Source of the DNA: Bacteroidales bacterium
GTDB lineage: Bacteria > Bacteroidota > Bacteroidia > Bacteroidales > P3
DNA length: 64,000 bases
Reading direction: 5' to 3'
Assembly: GCA_017633985.1 (NCBI GenBank)
Contig: JAGBOF010000002.1
Location: 47,218-111,217 of the forward strand
The first letter of the stretch is position 1; every line of letters starts with the position of its first letter. The translations under genes were made by a program, and so were the position numbers. Below are positions 18,629-28,160 of the stretch, piece after piece. Under the pieces are notes generated by a model. It had not been told where the DNA came from. It searched no databases and saw only the letters and a program-made list of their open reading frames with translations.

Positions 18629-19625
18629 AAGCGGGCAAATCCAGCGGAGCAAAATCTCCGTTTAAAAACTTAAACATTCCGCATGCGGCAACCATTGCGG
18701 CATTATCCGTCGTATAAGAAAACTTCGGAATAAAGGTTTTACATCCGTATTTATCGCCAAGTTGCGTAAATCTTTGCCTTAAAAGACTGTTGGCACTCAC
18801 TCCGCCTGCCAAAGCTATGGTTTTGATCTTGGTGTCCTTCAAAACCTTTTCGAACTTCAACAAAAGAGAGTCCACAACCGCCTGTTGCACCGACGCTGCT
18901 ATATCATTAATGTTTTCTTTTATATAATCAGGATTTTCTTTCAGCTTATCACGCAATGTATACAATATACTTGTCTTCAATCCCGAGAAACTGTAATCAT
19001 AATCAGGTATATGGCTTTTGGCAAACTGCAATACAGGCTTACCCGACTGCGACAATCTGTCTATATGCGGGCCTCCAGGATAAGGCAAATCCAATATCTT
19101 GGCTGCTTTGTCTATCGTCTCCCCTGCCGCATCGTCAATCGTTTTACCCAACACCTCCATATCCGAAGCGGAATTGACTCTTATAATCTGCGTATTCCCT
19201 CCCGAAACCAACAAACAAACATAAGGGAATGACGGAACGTCCTGCTGCGGATTATCCTTTACAAAATGTGCCAGCACATGGGCATCCAAATGATTTACGT
19301 CTATTATCGGAATATTCAAACTCATTGCAAAAGTTTTCGCAAAGCTTACTCCGACAAGCAAACTGCCCAAAAGCCCGGGTCCTCTTGTAAAAGCAACGGC
19401 TGACAAGTTGTTTTTATCTACTTTTGCCTGCTTCAAAGCAACGTCAACTACGGGAATAATATTTGTCTGATGAGCTCTGGATGCCAATTCGGGCACAACG
19501 CCACCGTATTGCTGATGTATCTGCTGCGAAGCGGTTACATTACTCAAACATATAAACTCATCATCCATTACGGCTGCCGAAGTATCGTCACAAGAAGATT
19601 CTATTGCAAGTATATAGTGCTTCAT
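18618..19625 (-). CDS. tsaD: tRNA N6-threonylcarbamoyladenosine transferase TsaD
   Basis: A 335-residue protein that transfers the threonylcarbamoyl group to A37 of ANN-decoding tRNAs, acting with TsaB and TsaE. It opens LAIESSCDDTSAAV and carries the metal-binding HLDAH motif and a second His in ASRAHQTN, plus LVSGGNTQI and GGVSANSLLR of the ASKHA ATPase fold. Length is normal. A -7 box TATCTTTG lies at 19652-19659 on the minus strand, about 27 bp upstream of the ATG. aroK follows, overlapping by 11 bp. Confidence 0.95.
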   Translation of the reverse strand: MKHYILAIESSCDDTSAAVMDDEFICLSNVTASQQIHQQYGGVVPELASRAHQTNIIPVVDVALKQAKVDKNNLSAVAFTRGPGLLGSLLVGVSFAKTFAMSLNIPIIDVNHLDAHVLAHFVKDNPQQDVPSFPYVCLLVSGGNTQIIRVNSASDMEVLGKTIDDAAGETIDKAAKILDLPYPGGPHIDRLSQSGKPVLQFAKSHIPDYDYSFSGLKTSILYTLRDKLKENPDYIKENINDIAASVQQAVVDSLLLKFEKVLKDTKIKTIALAGGVSANSLLRQRFTQLGDKYGCKTFIPKFSYTTDNAAMVAACGMFKFLNGDFAPLDLPAYAR

Positions 19626-19791
19626 TACGTTTTTAAGTATATTTAACGTTGCAAAGATAAGTATTTTTTTTCACTTAAGGGCGTATATCCGCAAAGTTAA
19701 TTAATATCCCGCCACATGCTGTTTGCAAATCACGGCAATGCGATTAATAAAAATTTTTATATATCTTTGCAAAACTAAAATCTTTAATCTT

Positions 19792-20304
19792 ATGAAAGAA
19801 ATTTATTTGGCAGGCGGATGCTTTTGGGGCACGGAACATTTTTTCAAACAGATAGACGGCGTTATTAAAACGCAAACGGGATTTGCCAACGGCACAACTC
19901 CCAACCCTACATACGAAGAAGTTTACACCGACACCACAGGTTACGCCGAGACGGTGAAAATACAGTATGACGAGACGAAGGTTGATTTGGCTTTTTTGCT
20001 TGATATGTTTTTCCGTGCAATTGATCCCACTTCCTTAAACAAACAAGGGCATGACGAAGGCACACGTTACCGAACGGGAGTATATTATACCGACGATGAG
20101 CAGTTGCCTGTAATCCGCAAGATATTTGAACAAAAACAAAAGGAGTATTCCGAACCGATTGTAACGGAAATAGAAAAACTCCGTAACTTCTTTCCTGCAA
20201 GTGAATACCATCAGGATTATTTGGAAAAGCATCCTGACGGATATTGCCATCTACCGTACGAACTTTTCGCATGGGCAAAACAACAGAAAATGAAGAAAGA
20301 ATAA
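19792..20304 (+). CDS. msrA: Peptide-methionine (S)-S-oxide reductase MsrA
   Basis: About 170 residues. It reduces methionine-S-sulfoxide in proteins. The catalytic Cys lies in GGCFWGTEHFF at the very N-terminus, and the C-terminal HQDYLEKHP is typical. I start at the ATG at 19792 because the family begins a few residues before GCFWG and a -7 box TATCTTTG at 19762-19769 lies inside the longer reading. There is no fused MsrB domain and no signal peptide, so it should be cytoplasmic. A terminator follows. Confidence 0.94.
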   Translation: MKEIYLAGGCFWGTEHFFKQIDGVIKTQTGFANGTTPNPTYEEVYTDTTGYAETVKIQYDETKVDLAFLLDMFFRAIDPTSLNKQGHDEGTRYRTGVYYTDDEQLPVIRKIFEQKQKEYSEPIVTEIEKLRNFFPASEYHQDYLEKHPDGYCHLPYELFAWAKQQKMKKE

Positions 20305-20357
20305 ACTATTACCGCATTCCGCATTAATATCCGGGCGTAAAACATTTATCAATACGC

Positions 20358-20404
20358 AGATTAGAAGATTCTAATACGACATTAGAGTTTTCTAATCTCT
20401 TTTT
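20358..20404 (+). terminator. Terminator after msrA
   Basis: AGATTAGAA at 20358-20366 pairs with TTCTAATCT at 20390-20398, with an inner CTAAT/ATTAG pair, followed by CTTTTT. Confidence 0.7.
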
Positions 20405-20457
20405 ATCGTACAGAACAACCGCTTCGTTGTAATTTTGCAACCAAAGATTAATTTACA

Positions 20458-21750
20458 ATGAGAAAATATATTTTTGCTATTGCTTTTTTACTCACCCAAG
20501 CGTCTGTAGGTCAAAACAGCTTAACGTTTAAAGACCTTCAAACACTGCTTTTTGAAAACAACACCGAATTAAAAAAACTTCAAACCGAAAAACAAATTCT
20601 TCAATCGGAACAACAACAAACCATATGGGAAAATCCTGTCATTTCGGTATCACACAATATTTACAACCCTATTAACGGCAATTATTTCGACGTCTCAAAA
20701 CAAGGAGAAACGGACATTGAAGCGGAAATTCCCGTAAAAAATTTCCAGAAAGCCAAAATGACAAAACAAAAATACAATTTCCTTTTGCAAAGCAAAGAAA
20801 ACGGATTGCAAAGCCTCAAATCGGAATTATCCGACATGCTTGTGCAGTCTTTAGCCGACTGTTTTTATTATTACAATGCCGAAAAATTGTATAATGATGA
20901 GCTTTCGGCACTGCAGGATATCGTTTCGGCATTTGAAACCCAATACAAGAACAAAAACATATCGGCTGCGGAATTTGCAAATATACAATCCGTGCTTTTC
21001 AATCTGCAATCCGAGGCTGCGCAAGTGCAAATAAACAAACAAAATGCGTATTTTGAAACTGCGAAATTATTGAATACCAACATAAATTCTGATTTTCATA
21101 ACGTCATTAATGCTGAAAATGTTTTTAAGCAGGCAAACGGTTTTTTGCTTACGGCAGATTATGACAGTTTGCTTGCTTTACGTTTTGATATTATGGCTCT
21201 TGAGGATGAACTGCAGGCAAATTATTACGCCGTAAAGGAGTTTCAAAAAGAAAACATTCCATCTTGGAGTATCAAAACCGAATGGGACAAAAACGGCAAC
21301 ATTGCACGCAATATTTTTCTTGCGGGATTTTCTTTGCAACTGCCTGTTTTCAACCGCAATCAGGGGAATATTTCCGCCAAAAAATCAGAAAACGAAGCCC
21401 TTTTGCAACAGAAAGAATTTTTAATCAACAGTTACAAAAAAGAATTGGCGGTTTATCTTGACAATCTGCAAAGATATTGCAATCTGTATGCCTCTGACAA
21501 CAAAAATACCGTAATTGACCGCAGCAATCTGGCAAAACAGATGCACAAAATGCTGATAAATAAAAATATTTCATTGATTGACTGGCAAAATTTCTGCAAC
21601 AATTACCGTCAAATGCATTTTACGACTTCAAAACGCCGTAAATTTGATTCAAACAACCTCAAAAATCAATGCCGTTACCCACAAAGAAATCTTCAAATTT
21701 TGATTGATCGGAAAATCACGCCGTCCCACGAAATTAATCACGCAGATTAA
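20458..21750 (+). CDS. Orphan TolC-like outer-membrane efflux protein with repeat-derived end
   Basis: A 430-residue outer membrane efflux protein (OEP family, CzcC/CusC-like): signal peptide about 1-18, long helical coiled segments (TEKQILQSEQQQTIWENPVIS), PVKNFQKAKM and a second half with FSLQLPVFNRNQGN, which is the conserved strand-helix junction. TolC-like proteins form the outer-membrane duct of tripartite efflux pumps. No membrane-fusion or RND gene accompanies it. From about residue 385 on the sequence no longer looks like the family, and the stop codon lies inside a palindromic repeat (21731-21817), so the original C-terminus may have been replaced. A -7 box TAATTTTG is at 20430-20437. 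Confidence 0.78.
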   Translation: MRKYIFAIAFLLTQASVGQNSLTFKDLQTLLFENNTELKKLQTEKQILQSEQQQTIWENPVISVSHNIYNPINGNYFDVSKQGETDIEAEIPVKNFQKAKMTKQKYNFLLQSKENGLQSLKSELSDMLVQSLADCFYYYNAEKLYNDELSALQDIVSAFETQYKNKNISAAEFANIQSVLFNLQSEAAQVQINKQNAYFETAKLLNTNINSDFHNVINAENVFKQANGFLLTADYDSLLALRFDIMALEDELQANYYAVKEFQKENIPSWSIKTEWDKNGNIARNIFLAGFSLQLPVFNRNQGNISAKKSENEALLQQKEFLINSYKKELAVYLDNLQRYCNLYASDNKNTVIDRSNLAKQMHKMLINKNISLIDWQNFCNNYRQMHFTTSKRRKFDSNNLKNQCRYPQRNLQILIDRKITPSHEINHAD

Positions 21751-21817
21751 AAAATTATTCTGCGTGATTAATAAAATAATCTGCGAAGATAATTTTTTCT
21801 TCTCGCAGATTATTTTG
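21731..21817. repeat. Family B palindromic repeat (CGCAGATTA type), copy 1
   Basis: Alternating blocks of AATCACGCAGATTA and its complement. Its reverse complement matches the repeat at 43294-43396 over more than 50 bp with about one difference. It supplies the stop codon of the TolC-like gene at 21748-21750. Confidence 0.8.
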
Positions 21818-21878
21818 ACGGTTTATTACAATGGTTTATGAACTCATCTAAACACTATGATGATTTTATATAAAAACT

Positions 21879-21910
21879 TTTGGTAAAAACAAATAAATTA
21901 TATAATTTTG
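21879..21910 (+). promoter_or_regulatory. Promoter of the lipoprotein/S74/GH16 cluster
   Basis: TTTG at 21879-21882, 20 bp, TAATTTTG at 21903-21910; the first start codon is 24 bp downstream. Confidence 0.75.
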
Positions 21911-21933
21911 CATGACAAATAAAAAACATAACT

Positions 21934-22434
21934 ATGAAAAAAATAAATATATTAATATTATCTATAATTTCTGCATGCGGATTATTTTTTTGTTCATGCA
22001 ATGATGACAATACGTCGGAAAAATCAACAATTTGCATAGGATGCAGCGTGCTGGATGATGATTTCGGTTACATAAAAGATACAGTATTCAATTTACCTCT
22101 GACCAAATACTGCGGATATTACGTATTAGGCGAAGATTGTGCCTTACGCGAAGGCTGGTATTATGACAGCCCGGGATATGACTTTTGGAGAACATCCCTT
22201 TTATTTATCTGTAATCAGACTGATCCTTCTGTAAAAAAACAGTTGGATAACATATATAATGGAGAACCTGTTGATGTCACAGTAACGGGCATTGCACGGG
22301 ATTTTCATTATGCCATCGGAGGAGATAAAACATTACCGTACAAAAATGACAGCATTGAAGTATCAGGTTTCGAAATTTACACAGTAAAAAAAGTTGATAC
22401 AGTCAATCAAAAAAGTATTGACATGCAGTACTAA
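21934..22434 (+). CDS. Lipoprotein, first of a paralogous pair
   Basis: A 166-residue protein with a lipoprotein signal (ISACGLFFCSC, lipid-modified Cys near residue 23 or 25) followed by an acidic stretch and a CIGC motif. No known domain recognised. It is clearly related to the lipoprotein at 24738-25196: both have a CxxC just after the acidic spacer and a shared segment reading ICNQTDPSVKKQLDNIYN here and ICNQQDPELNHKLKLIYN there. It is the first gene after the cluster promoter; the next gene begins 48 bp downstream. It is likely anchored in the outer membrane. The function is unknown. Confidence 0.75.
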   Translation: MKKINILILSIISACGLFFCSCNDDNTSEKSTICIGCSVLDDDFGYIKDTVFNLPLTKYCGYYVLGEDCALREGWYYDSPGYDFWRTSLLFICNQTDPSVKKQLDNIYNGEPVDVTVTGIARDFHYAIGGDKTLPYKNDSIEVSGFEIYTVKKVDTVNQKSIDMQY

Positions 22435-22482
22435 TGTTTTACTGATATATAAAGTAGGAAGAAATTTAATAATATAACAGAT

Positions 22483-23682
22483 ATGAGAAAAATTTTTACA
22501 AAGTTAGGTCTTTTTATCCTAATTGCATTATCAGGCACCTGTACAGAAAATGTATTTGCCCAATTAAAAGTAAAAGGTGATTCCGGTAAAGTTATTATCG
22601 GACCAGACAGAATAGGTCATTATGACGATATTGAAAACGTCTTATCAGCATCAATATTCGGTCAAAATATGTCTGATTCCTGCCGTGCCGGAGCAAAATT
22701 ATCTTTCGGCGATTTCGGTCAGAAAAAATATAATGGGTGGAATGTCTTTGTAGGAGAGCATGATACTAATGATACAGATCGGTTGTGGTTACACGGTAAA
22801 AACGGATTTAATCTAACTTCCGTAAACGGGGATGATTGGTATTCTATCATGAAATATAACCTTAAAGAAAATGATGTATTACACATTAATCCGGATTTAG
22901 CACTGGACAGTAAAATAAAATTCCGTGCTGATGTATGGAAAATACACGATCCTGTTATAATACCGGCAGTCTATCCGAGAATATTAAATGTTTGCGGTAT
23001 GCAATATGTATATACTCCATATAATGATATGCCGCTGACAAATAATCAGACATCAGGCGCAACGGTGAAAGAAGCTAATGATATGAATTTCTTAAACACT
23101 TTTTTAAGTAATAAAAAGAGCCGTGCTGATTTCAAATTTGGTTTTGATCCTTACAAATTACAAACAGTATTTCCCGAATTGGTCGAAATAAACGACTCTA
23201 CGGATGAGGCTTATATAGATTATATCGGCTTCATTCCTTTGTTAGTTGAAGCCATAAAAGAGCAATCCTTTATAATTTCGGCACAAAGTCTGAAAATAAA
23301 AGCCCTTGAGGAAAACACTGATATATTATTGAACGATGTTCAACCTGCAAAAAATATAAATATAAACGGTGCTGAAGTACAAAAGGCAGAGACAGCGACC
23401 AATTACGGTATAGGAAAAGACAACGCTTTTCTATACCAAAACACACCGAATCCGTTTAACCAAGCAACGGAAATAAAATATTTCTTACCTGAAGGAACGG
23501 AGAATGCATACCTTTATGTTTTTGACATGCAGGGGGCTATGCAATTAGAATTCTTTTTGAACGAAACTGGTTTGGAAAGTGTTGTAATAGATGCATCTTC
23601 ATTAAAAGCGGGAATGTATATGTATACACTGGTAATAGACGGTATTCAGATTGAAACAAAACGAATGATTCTTACTAAATAA
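22483..23682 (+). CDS. Secreted protein with S74-like chaperone segment and T9SS sorting domain
   Basis: A 399-residue protein with signal peptide (about 1-26). Residues about 215-265 read GFDPYKLQTVFPELV then IDYIGFIPLLVEAIKEQ, which resembles the intramolecular chaperone/peptidase S74 domain of phage tail fibres and some Bacteroidota surface proteins. The N-terminal part has no recognised domain. The last 80 or so residues are a T9SS type A sorting domain (LYQNTPNPFN, LYVFDMQGA, LKAGMYMYTL). It is therefore expected at the cell surface. The GH16-like gene starts one base after its stop codon, indicating a tightly coupled operon. Whether the S74 part is active is not known. Confidence 0.75.
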   Translation: MRKIFTKLGLFILIALSGTCTENVFAQLKVKGDSGKVIIGPDRIGHYDDIENVLSASIFGQNMSDSCRAGAKLSFGDFGQKKYNGWNVFVGEHDTNDTDRLWLHGKNGFNLTSVNGDDWYSIMKYNLKENDVLHINPDLALDSKIKFRADVWKIHDPVIIPAVYPRILNVCGMQYVYTPYNDMPLTNNQTSGATVKEANDMNFLNTFLSNKKSRADFKFGFDPYKLQTVFPELVEINDSTDEAYIDYIGFIPLLVEAIKEQSFIISAQSLKIKALEENTDILLNDVQPAKNININGAEVQKAETATNYGIGKDNAFLYQNTPNPFNQATEIKYFLPEGTENAYLYVFDMQGAMQLEFFLNETGLESVVIDASSLKAGMYMYTLVIDGIQIETKRMILTK

Positions 23683-23683
23683 T

Positions 23684-24733
23684 ATGAAATATTTCTTTAT
23701 TATATTACTGCAAGTTATTCCTTATATAGCATTTGCCCAATATACACCAGGGCAAGATAGAAATCTACATTTGGATTCGTTATTAAGTGACGAATTTAAT
23801 AATATAGATACTACTAAATGGTATGTAATAAACGAAGACCTGGGTTGGGGATATGCAACTTATTATAAAGATTTGGCAACAATTGTTAATGACAATTATG
23901 GAAACAGAATATTAAGATTGCAGGCTACTTCACCTGATTCTACGGCGGGCATACAAAGTAAAAAGGAATGTTATCAATATGGTTATTATGAAATGAGGGC
24001 AAAGCTACCTGGATTTTATGACAGTGTTAAAAATAGCCCAAGTAATCATGGTTTTTGGACAGCCTTCTGGTGCTATCATCAAAAAAGGGATCCTAACATC
24101 AATTCTCCGAAAAATAATAATATTATAGAACATTTTGAAATAGATATAGTGGAACCGTATGGAGACAGTTCTAACGGAATCATTGAAGATGATGCAAGGA
24201 CAAATGAAATGGGACATCATTTATTAATAGACACTCCGACACATGCGGCAAAAAAAGTTGACACAAAAATAATACATAATCTTCCTGTATTATATGAAGA
24301 TTATCATGTATACGCTGCAGAATTTCTTCCTGATAAGATTGTATATTATTTTGATGATTCTATTATACATATTGTATATGATACCTGCTTACTACCGCAT
24401 CACTTAATGAGAGTTGTAATGAACAATCAAATATTGCCACAATCTGTTCTTTATACTTATACTCCGTTTCCTCAGAACTACGATATAGATTATTTTAGAT
24501 TCTATACTATTGACACCCAAAACTGTACTAACAGTATTAATATCATAAGTGACAGTGGTCTGACCAGTTTTCCGTACGGAGTATGGGGAATAATAAACAT
24601 AGGTAACAGCAATAACACTGTACACATTCCGCTTGGATATACTGTTTTGCGTGTAAGTAATTATTTAGAAATTCAAAATATAGACATTCCTTTAGGAAGT
24701 GATTTTAGTGTAGAACCGACAAAATGTTTTTAA
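23684..24733 (+). CDS. Glycoside hydrolase family 16-like secreted protein
   Basis: A 349-residue protein with signal peptide (MKYFFIILLQVIPYIAFAQ). The first 260 residues look like a GH16 jelly-roll: DEFNNIDTTKW, YGYYEMRAKLPG, GFWTAFWCYHQ and the catalytic signature EIDIVEPYG near residue 152, which keeps the E-x-D-x-x-E spacing of nucleophile and acid/base. GH16 enzymes cleave beta-1,3 or beta-1,4 glucans and galactans (laminarin, agar, carrageenan); the substrate cannot be named. The C-terminal 80 residues are beta-rich and lack a T9SS domain. It sits between an S74/T9SS protein and a lipoprotein, and no SusCD pair is nearby. Confidence 0.8.
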   Translation: MKYFFIILLQVIPYIAFAQYTPGQDRNLHLDSLLSDEFNNIDTTKWYVINEDLGWGYATYYKDLATIVNDNYGNRILRLQATSPDSTAGIQSKKECYQYGYYEMRAKLPGFYDSVKNSPSNHGFWTAFWCYHQKRDPNINSPKNNNIIEHFEIDIVEPYGDSSNGIIEDDARTNEMGHHLLIDTPTHAAKKVDTKIIHNLPVLYEDYHVYAAEFLPDKIVYYFDDSIIHIVYDTCLLPHHLMRVVMNNQILPQSVLYTYTPFPQNYDIDYFRFYTIDTQNCTNSINIISDSGLTSFPYGVWGIINIGNSNNTVHIPLGYTVLRVSNYLEIQNIDIPLGSDFSVEPTKCF

Positions 24734-24737
24734 AGCC

Positions 24738-25196
24738 ATGACACAAATAAGAAATATCTTATTGCTTCTAATATTGCCGTTCGTCTTTGCTGCTTGTTAT
24801 GACGGCGATGATACTGATACATGTTGTAATAATGATTTTGATTATTATGATCCTTATGTATGTGTGTATTGCACAGATCGTAGTAACGAGGACACCATAA
24901 CAGAGATTACATACTTGTGCAGATACCGTAATATCTATGTATTAGGCTTAATGACTGGTATTCATGCGGATGTGGTCCGAGGTTGGCCTATCTGTAATCA
25001 ACAAGACCCTGAACTCAATCACAAATTAAAACTAATTTACAATATGTCTCAATATCAAGCAGTAAATGTAACATACACAAAGTTGTTTCATGTTGATTCT
25101 ATTACGGGCGGTGATGATGACTACCGCCGTACTAAATGGGTCGATTGCCAAATAGGAATAAAAATATTGGAAATTGAACCTTATATTAGGAATTAG
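24738..25196 (+). CDS. Lipoprotein, second of a paralogous pair
   Basis: A 152-residue protein with a lipoprotein signal (LLLILPFVFAAC, Cys at residue 19) followed by an acidic run with paired Cys and CVYC. It is a diverged paralogue of the first lipoprotein of the cluster (shared ICNQ-DP and IYN segments). It starts 4 bp after the GH16-like stop. No known domain was recognised. About 240 bp of AT-rich DNA with no clear feature follow before the tRNA promoter. Confidence 0.72.
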   Translation: MTQIRNILLLLILPFVFAACYDGDDTDTCCNNDFDYYDPYVCVYCTDRSNEDTITEITYLCRYRNIYVLGLMTGIHADVVRGWPICNQQDPELNHKLKLIYNMSQYQAVNVTYTKLFHVDSITGGDDDYRRTKWVDCQIGIKILEIEPYIRN

Positions 25197-25436
25197 TAAC
25201 AGCGCTAATATTACTATAGCAACAACGATATTAAAAACTATATAGTCGGTGGTGAATAGCACAGTCTATATCACCAAAAGTAGTACGAAGATTTTTCGAA
25301 TCAGCAAGATAATCAAAATAAAAAACAAATATTTATTAATTCCTTGCGGCAGCGATTTAGACACTTCTTATCATATAAATATAGTATTGTTTCTCAAGTT
25401 TTTGTACTCACAATATTAAAATTTATTATGATTTTT

Positions 25437-25467
25437 TTTGGCAGTAATAAAAAAAGTTGTAATTTTG
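25437..25467 (+). promoter_or_regulatory. Promoter of tRNA-Met
   Basis: TTTG at 25437-25440, 19 bp, TAATTTTG at 25460-25467, immediately upstream of the tRNA. Confidence 0.75.
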
Positions 25468-25479
25468 CAAACTCAAAAA

Positions 25480-25553
25480 GGCGGGGTAGCTCAGTTGGTT
25501 AGAGCGTCGGATTCATAACCCGGAGGTCACGAGTTCAATTCTCGTCCCCGCTA
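25480..25553 (+). tRNA. tRNA-Met (CAT), elongator type
   Basis: A 74 nt cloverleaf: acceptor GGCGGGG pairs with CCCCGCT (one G-U), D arm GCTC/GAGC, anticodon loop TTCATAA, T arm ACGAG/CTCGT with loop TTCAATT. The acceptor is fully paired, so it is not an initiator tRNA. A CAT anticodon could also be a lysidine-modified Ile tRNA; I favour Met. CCA is not encoded. Confidence 0.9.
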
Positions 25554-25593
25554 CAAAACTTTCTACGGCTAAAATTAATCATAATATTTCTTT

Positions 25594-25635
25594 AACTTTC
25601 ATCAAGAAGACTTCAAGTCTTCAGGAAAGTTGTTT
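25594..25635 (+). terminator. Terminator after tRNA-Met
   Basis: AACTTTC pairs with GAAAGTT and GAAGACTT pairs with AGTCTTC around a very small loop, followed by GTTTT. Confidence 0.6.
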
Positions 25636-25758
25636 TATATATTCTTTAAAACATTTCCTTCAGCATTTTCTTCAGTTCTTATTACACATTATTATATAAT
25701 ACAGCCAAAATAACGCATCCTTTTACCTTACGGAAATAACAAATTAATCTTTTAAAAA

Positions 25759-25789
25759 TTTGTTGTTTTAAAATATTTTCATATTTTTG
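25759..25789 (+). promoter_or_regulatory. Promoter of mutB
   Basis: TTTG at 25759-25762, 19 bp, TATTTTTG at 25782-25789; it overlaps a longer possible reading of mutB and so supports the downstream start. Confidence 0.75.
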
Positions 25790-25837
25790 CACATTAAAAT
25801 TATAATTTTAAGAAAAGAAATAAAAAACATTTATACA

Positions 25838-27988
25838 ATGAGACCTAATTTTGATAATGTTGATTTTAAAACTCCTTACAAATACGAGAGTTTTCACGAT
25901 TGGGAGCAGAAAGTAAAGAATGAAAAGAACTGGATGACATCTGAGCAGATTCCTATCAAACCCGCATACGGTAAAAACGACCTTGAAGGTATGGAACATT
26001 TGAATTATGCTGCAGGTGTCGCACCTTTTTTAAGGGGACCGTATTCTACGATGTATGTTATGCGTCCTTGGACTATCAGACAGTATGCAGGATTCTCCAC
26101 AGCAGAAGAAAGTAACGCTTTTTACAGAAGAAATATCGCCGCAGGACAGAAAGGTCTTTCCGTTGCGTTTGATTTGCCTACCCACAGGGGATATGATTCC
26201 GACCATCCGAGAGTTGTAGGTGATGTAGGTAAGGCCGGTGTAGCCGTTGACAGTATTTTGGACATGAAAATATTGTTTGACCAGATTGATTTGGGAAAAA
26301 TGTCCGTTTCCATGACAATGAACGGCGCCGTATTGCCTGTTTTGGCATTCTATATCATAGCTGCGGAAGAACAAGGCGTAAAACAGGAGCAGTTAGCGGG
26401 CACAATACAGAATGATATCCTTAAGGAATTCATGGTACGTAACACCTACATCTATCCTCCGAAGCCTTCAATGAAAATTATTGCCGACATATTTGCTTAT
26501 ACCAGCAAAAACATGCCTAAATTCAACTCTATATCCATATCGGGTTACCACATGCAGGAAGCAGGTGCCACCGCCGATATAGAAATGGCTTATACATTGG
26601 CAGACGGTCTGGAATACATACGCGCAGGTATCAATGCAGGAATGACGGTTGATGAATTCGCACCGCGTTTGTCGTTCTTCTGGGGAATAGGTATGAATCA
26701 TTTTATGGAGATTGCCAAGATGCGTGCAGCACGTATGCTTTGGGCTAAAATAATCAAGCAATTCAATCCGCAGAATCCTAAATCCCTGGCACTGCGTACC
26801 CACTCCCAGACATCGGGATGGAGTTTAACCGAACAAGATCCGTTTAATAATGTAGGAAGAACATGTATTGAGGCAATGGGTGCAGCATTGGGACATACGC
26901 AATCCCTTCACACCAACGCATTGGACGAAGCTATTGCATTGCCTACCGATTTCTCCGCACGTATTGCACGTAACACTCAAATCTATCTGCAGGAAGAAAC
27001 CAACATCTGCCGTTCTTTGGATCCATGGGCAGGAAGTTATTACGTAGAATCCCTTACCAACGAATTGGCACACCGTGCTTGGGGTCACATACAGGAAGTC
27101 GAGAAACTGGGAGGTATGGCTGCCGCAATAGAATCGGGAGTTCCTAAAATGCGTATCGAAGAATCTTCGGCAAGAAAGCAGGCTAAAATCGACAGCGGCA
27201 TAGATACCATATTGGGAGTTAATAAATACCGTTTGGCACATGAAGATGCCATCGACACATTGGAAGTTGACAACACAGCCGTACGTGAGGCGCAAATAAA
27301 ACGTTTGGCTAAACTGCGTGCAGAGCGCAACGAAGCAGATTGTCAGCAAGCCCTTGAGGTATTAAGCAATTGTGCTGCATCGGGTGAAGGAAATCTTTTG
27401 GAATTAAGTATTGATGCCGCAAGAAAACGTGCATCCCTTGGTGAGATTTCATACGCCCTTGAAAAACATTTCGGCCGTTATAAAGCAAAAATAAATTTAA
27501 TTTCAGGAGTGTACAGTCAGGATACAAAGAATAATGACAATTTCAAGAAAGCACAGCAAATGTGCGATGAATTTGCGGAAATTGAAGGACGCCGTCCGCG
27601 TATTATGATAGCTAAAATGGGACAGGACGGACATGACAGGGGTGCTAAAGTCGTTGCAACGGGATATGCCGATATAGGATTCGACGTTGATATGGGTCCT
27701 TTGTTCCAAACACCGGAAGAAAGTGCTAAACAAGCCGTAGAAAACGACGTCCACATCCTCGGAGTAAGCTCTTTGGCTGCAGGACACAAGACTTTGGTGC
27801 CGCAAGTTATAGCAGAATTAAAGAAATTGGGACGTGAAGACATCATCGTTGTGGCAGGCGGCGTTATCCCTCCGCAGGATTATGATTTCTTATTCAATGC
27901 AGGAGTTGCCGCAGTGTTCGGTCCGGGAACCAAGATTGCGGATTCAGCCGTTAAGATGCTTGAACTTTTAATAGAATCACGGAAATAA
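25838..27988 (+). CDS. mutB: Methylmalonyl-CoA mutase, large (catalytic) subunit
   Basis: About 716 residues, the normal length for the catalytic chain. The enzyme interconverts succinyl-CoA and (R)-methylmalonyl-CoA with adenosylcobalamin, central to propionate formation in Bacteroidales. The N-terminal TIM barrel shows [20 protein letters not shown], and the C-terminal cobalamin domain has DGHDRG (the His that ligates cobalt), [11 protein letters not shown] and VAGG. I start at the ATG at 25838 because the longer reading begins inside the promoter. Usually the small subunit mutA lies directly upstream; here a tRNA stands there and no mutA is in the window. It is monocistronic, with its own terminator. 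Confidence 0.95.
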   Translation: MRPNFDNVDFKTPYKYESFHDWEQKVKNEKNWMTSEQIPIKPAYGKNDLEGMEHLNYAAGVAPFLRGPYSTMYVMRPWTIRQYAGFSTAEESNAFYRRNIAAGQKGLSVAFDLPTHRGYDSDHPRVVGDVGKAGVAVDSILDMKILFDQIDLGKMSVSMTMNGAVLPVLAFYIIAAEEQGVKQEQLAGTIQNDILKEFMVRNTYIYPPKPSMKIIADIFAYTSKNMPKFNSISISGYHMQEAGATADIEMAYTLADGLEYIRAGINAGMTVDEFAPRLSFFWGIGMNHFMEIAKMRAARMLWAKIIKQFNPQNPKSLALRTHSQTSGWSLTEQDPFNNVGRTCIEAMGAALGHTQSLHTNALDEAIALPTDFSARIARNTQIYLQEETNICRSLDPWAGSYYVESLTNELAHRAWGHIQEVEKLGGMAAAIESGVPKMRIEESSARKQAKIDSGIDTILGVNKYRLAHEDAIDTLEVDNTAVREAQIKRLAKLRAERNEADCQQALEVLSNCAASGEGNLLELSIDAARKRASLGEISYALEKHFGRYKAKINLISGVYSQDTKNNDNFKKAQQMCDEFAEIEGRRPRIMIAKMGQDGHDRGAKVVATGYADIGFDVDMGPLFQTPEESAKQAVENDVHILGVSSLAAGHKTLVPQVIAELKKLGREDIIVVAGGVIPPQDYDFLFNAGVAAVFGPGTKIADSAVKMLELLIESRK

Positions 27989-28021
27989 TCCGCCAAGTAA
28001 ATATTTCAAGGCTTTAAAGCT

Positions 28022-28064
28022 AAATTCCCTTTGATTGTTACTGCAATATTCAAAGGGAATTTTA
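28022..28064 (+). terminator. Terminator after mutB
   Basis: AAATTCCCTTTG at 28022-28033 pairs perfectly with CAAAGGGAATTT at 28051-28062, followed by T residues. Confidence 0.8.
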
Positions 28065-28107
28065 CTTATCCGCCGCTTATGATGCCATATTAAACAGCGG
28101 TATAAAC

Positions 28108-28144
28108 TTATCCGCCGCAGATGACAGTCATCTGCAGCGGATAA
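28108..28144. terminator. Strong palindrome at the lipoprotein 3' end
   Basis: TTATCCGC and GCAGATGA pair with TCATCTGC and GCGGATAA with one extra base per side and a three-base loop. It lies 17 bp beyond the stop of the leftward lipoprotein gene and may end its transcript, though a T run is lacking. A partial copy of the TTATCCGCCGC arm lies about 40 bp away at 28065. Confidence 0.5.
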
Positions 28145-28160
28145 TAACAGTATTACGGTA

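Noticed and set aside
25480..25553. Initiator tRNA-Met
   Set aside because: The acceptor stem closes fully including position 1-72 (G-U), unlike the C-A mismatch of bacterial initiators.
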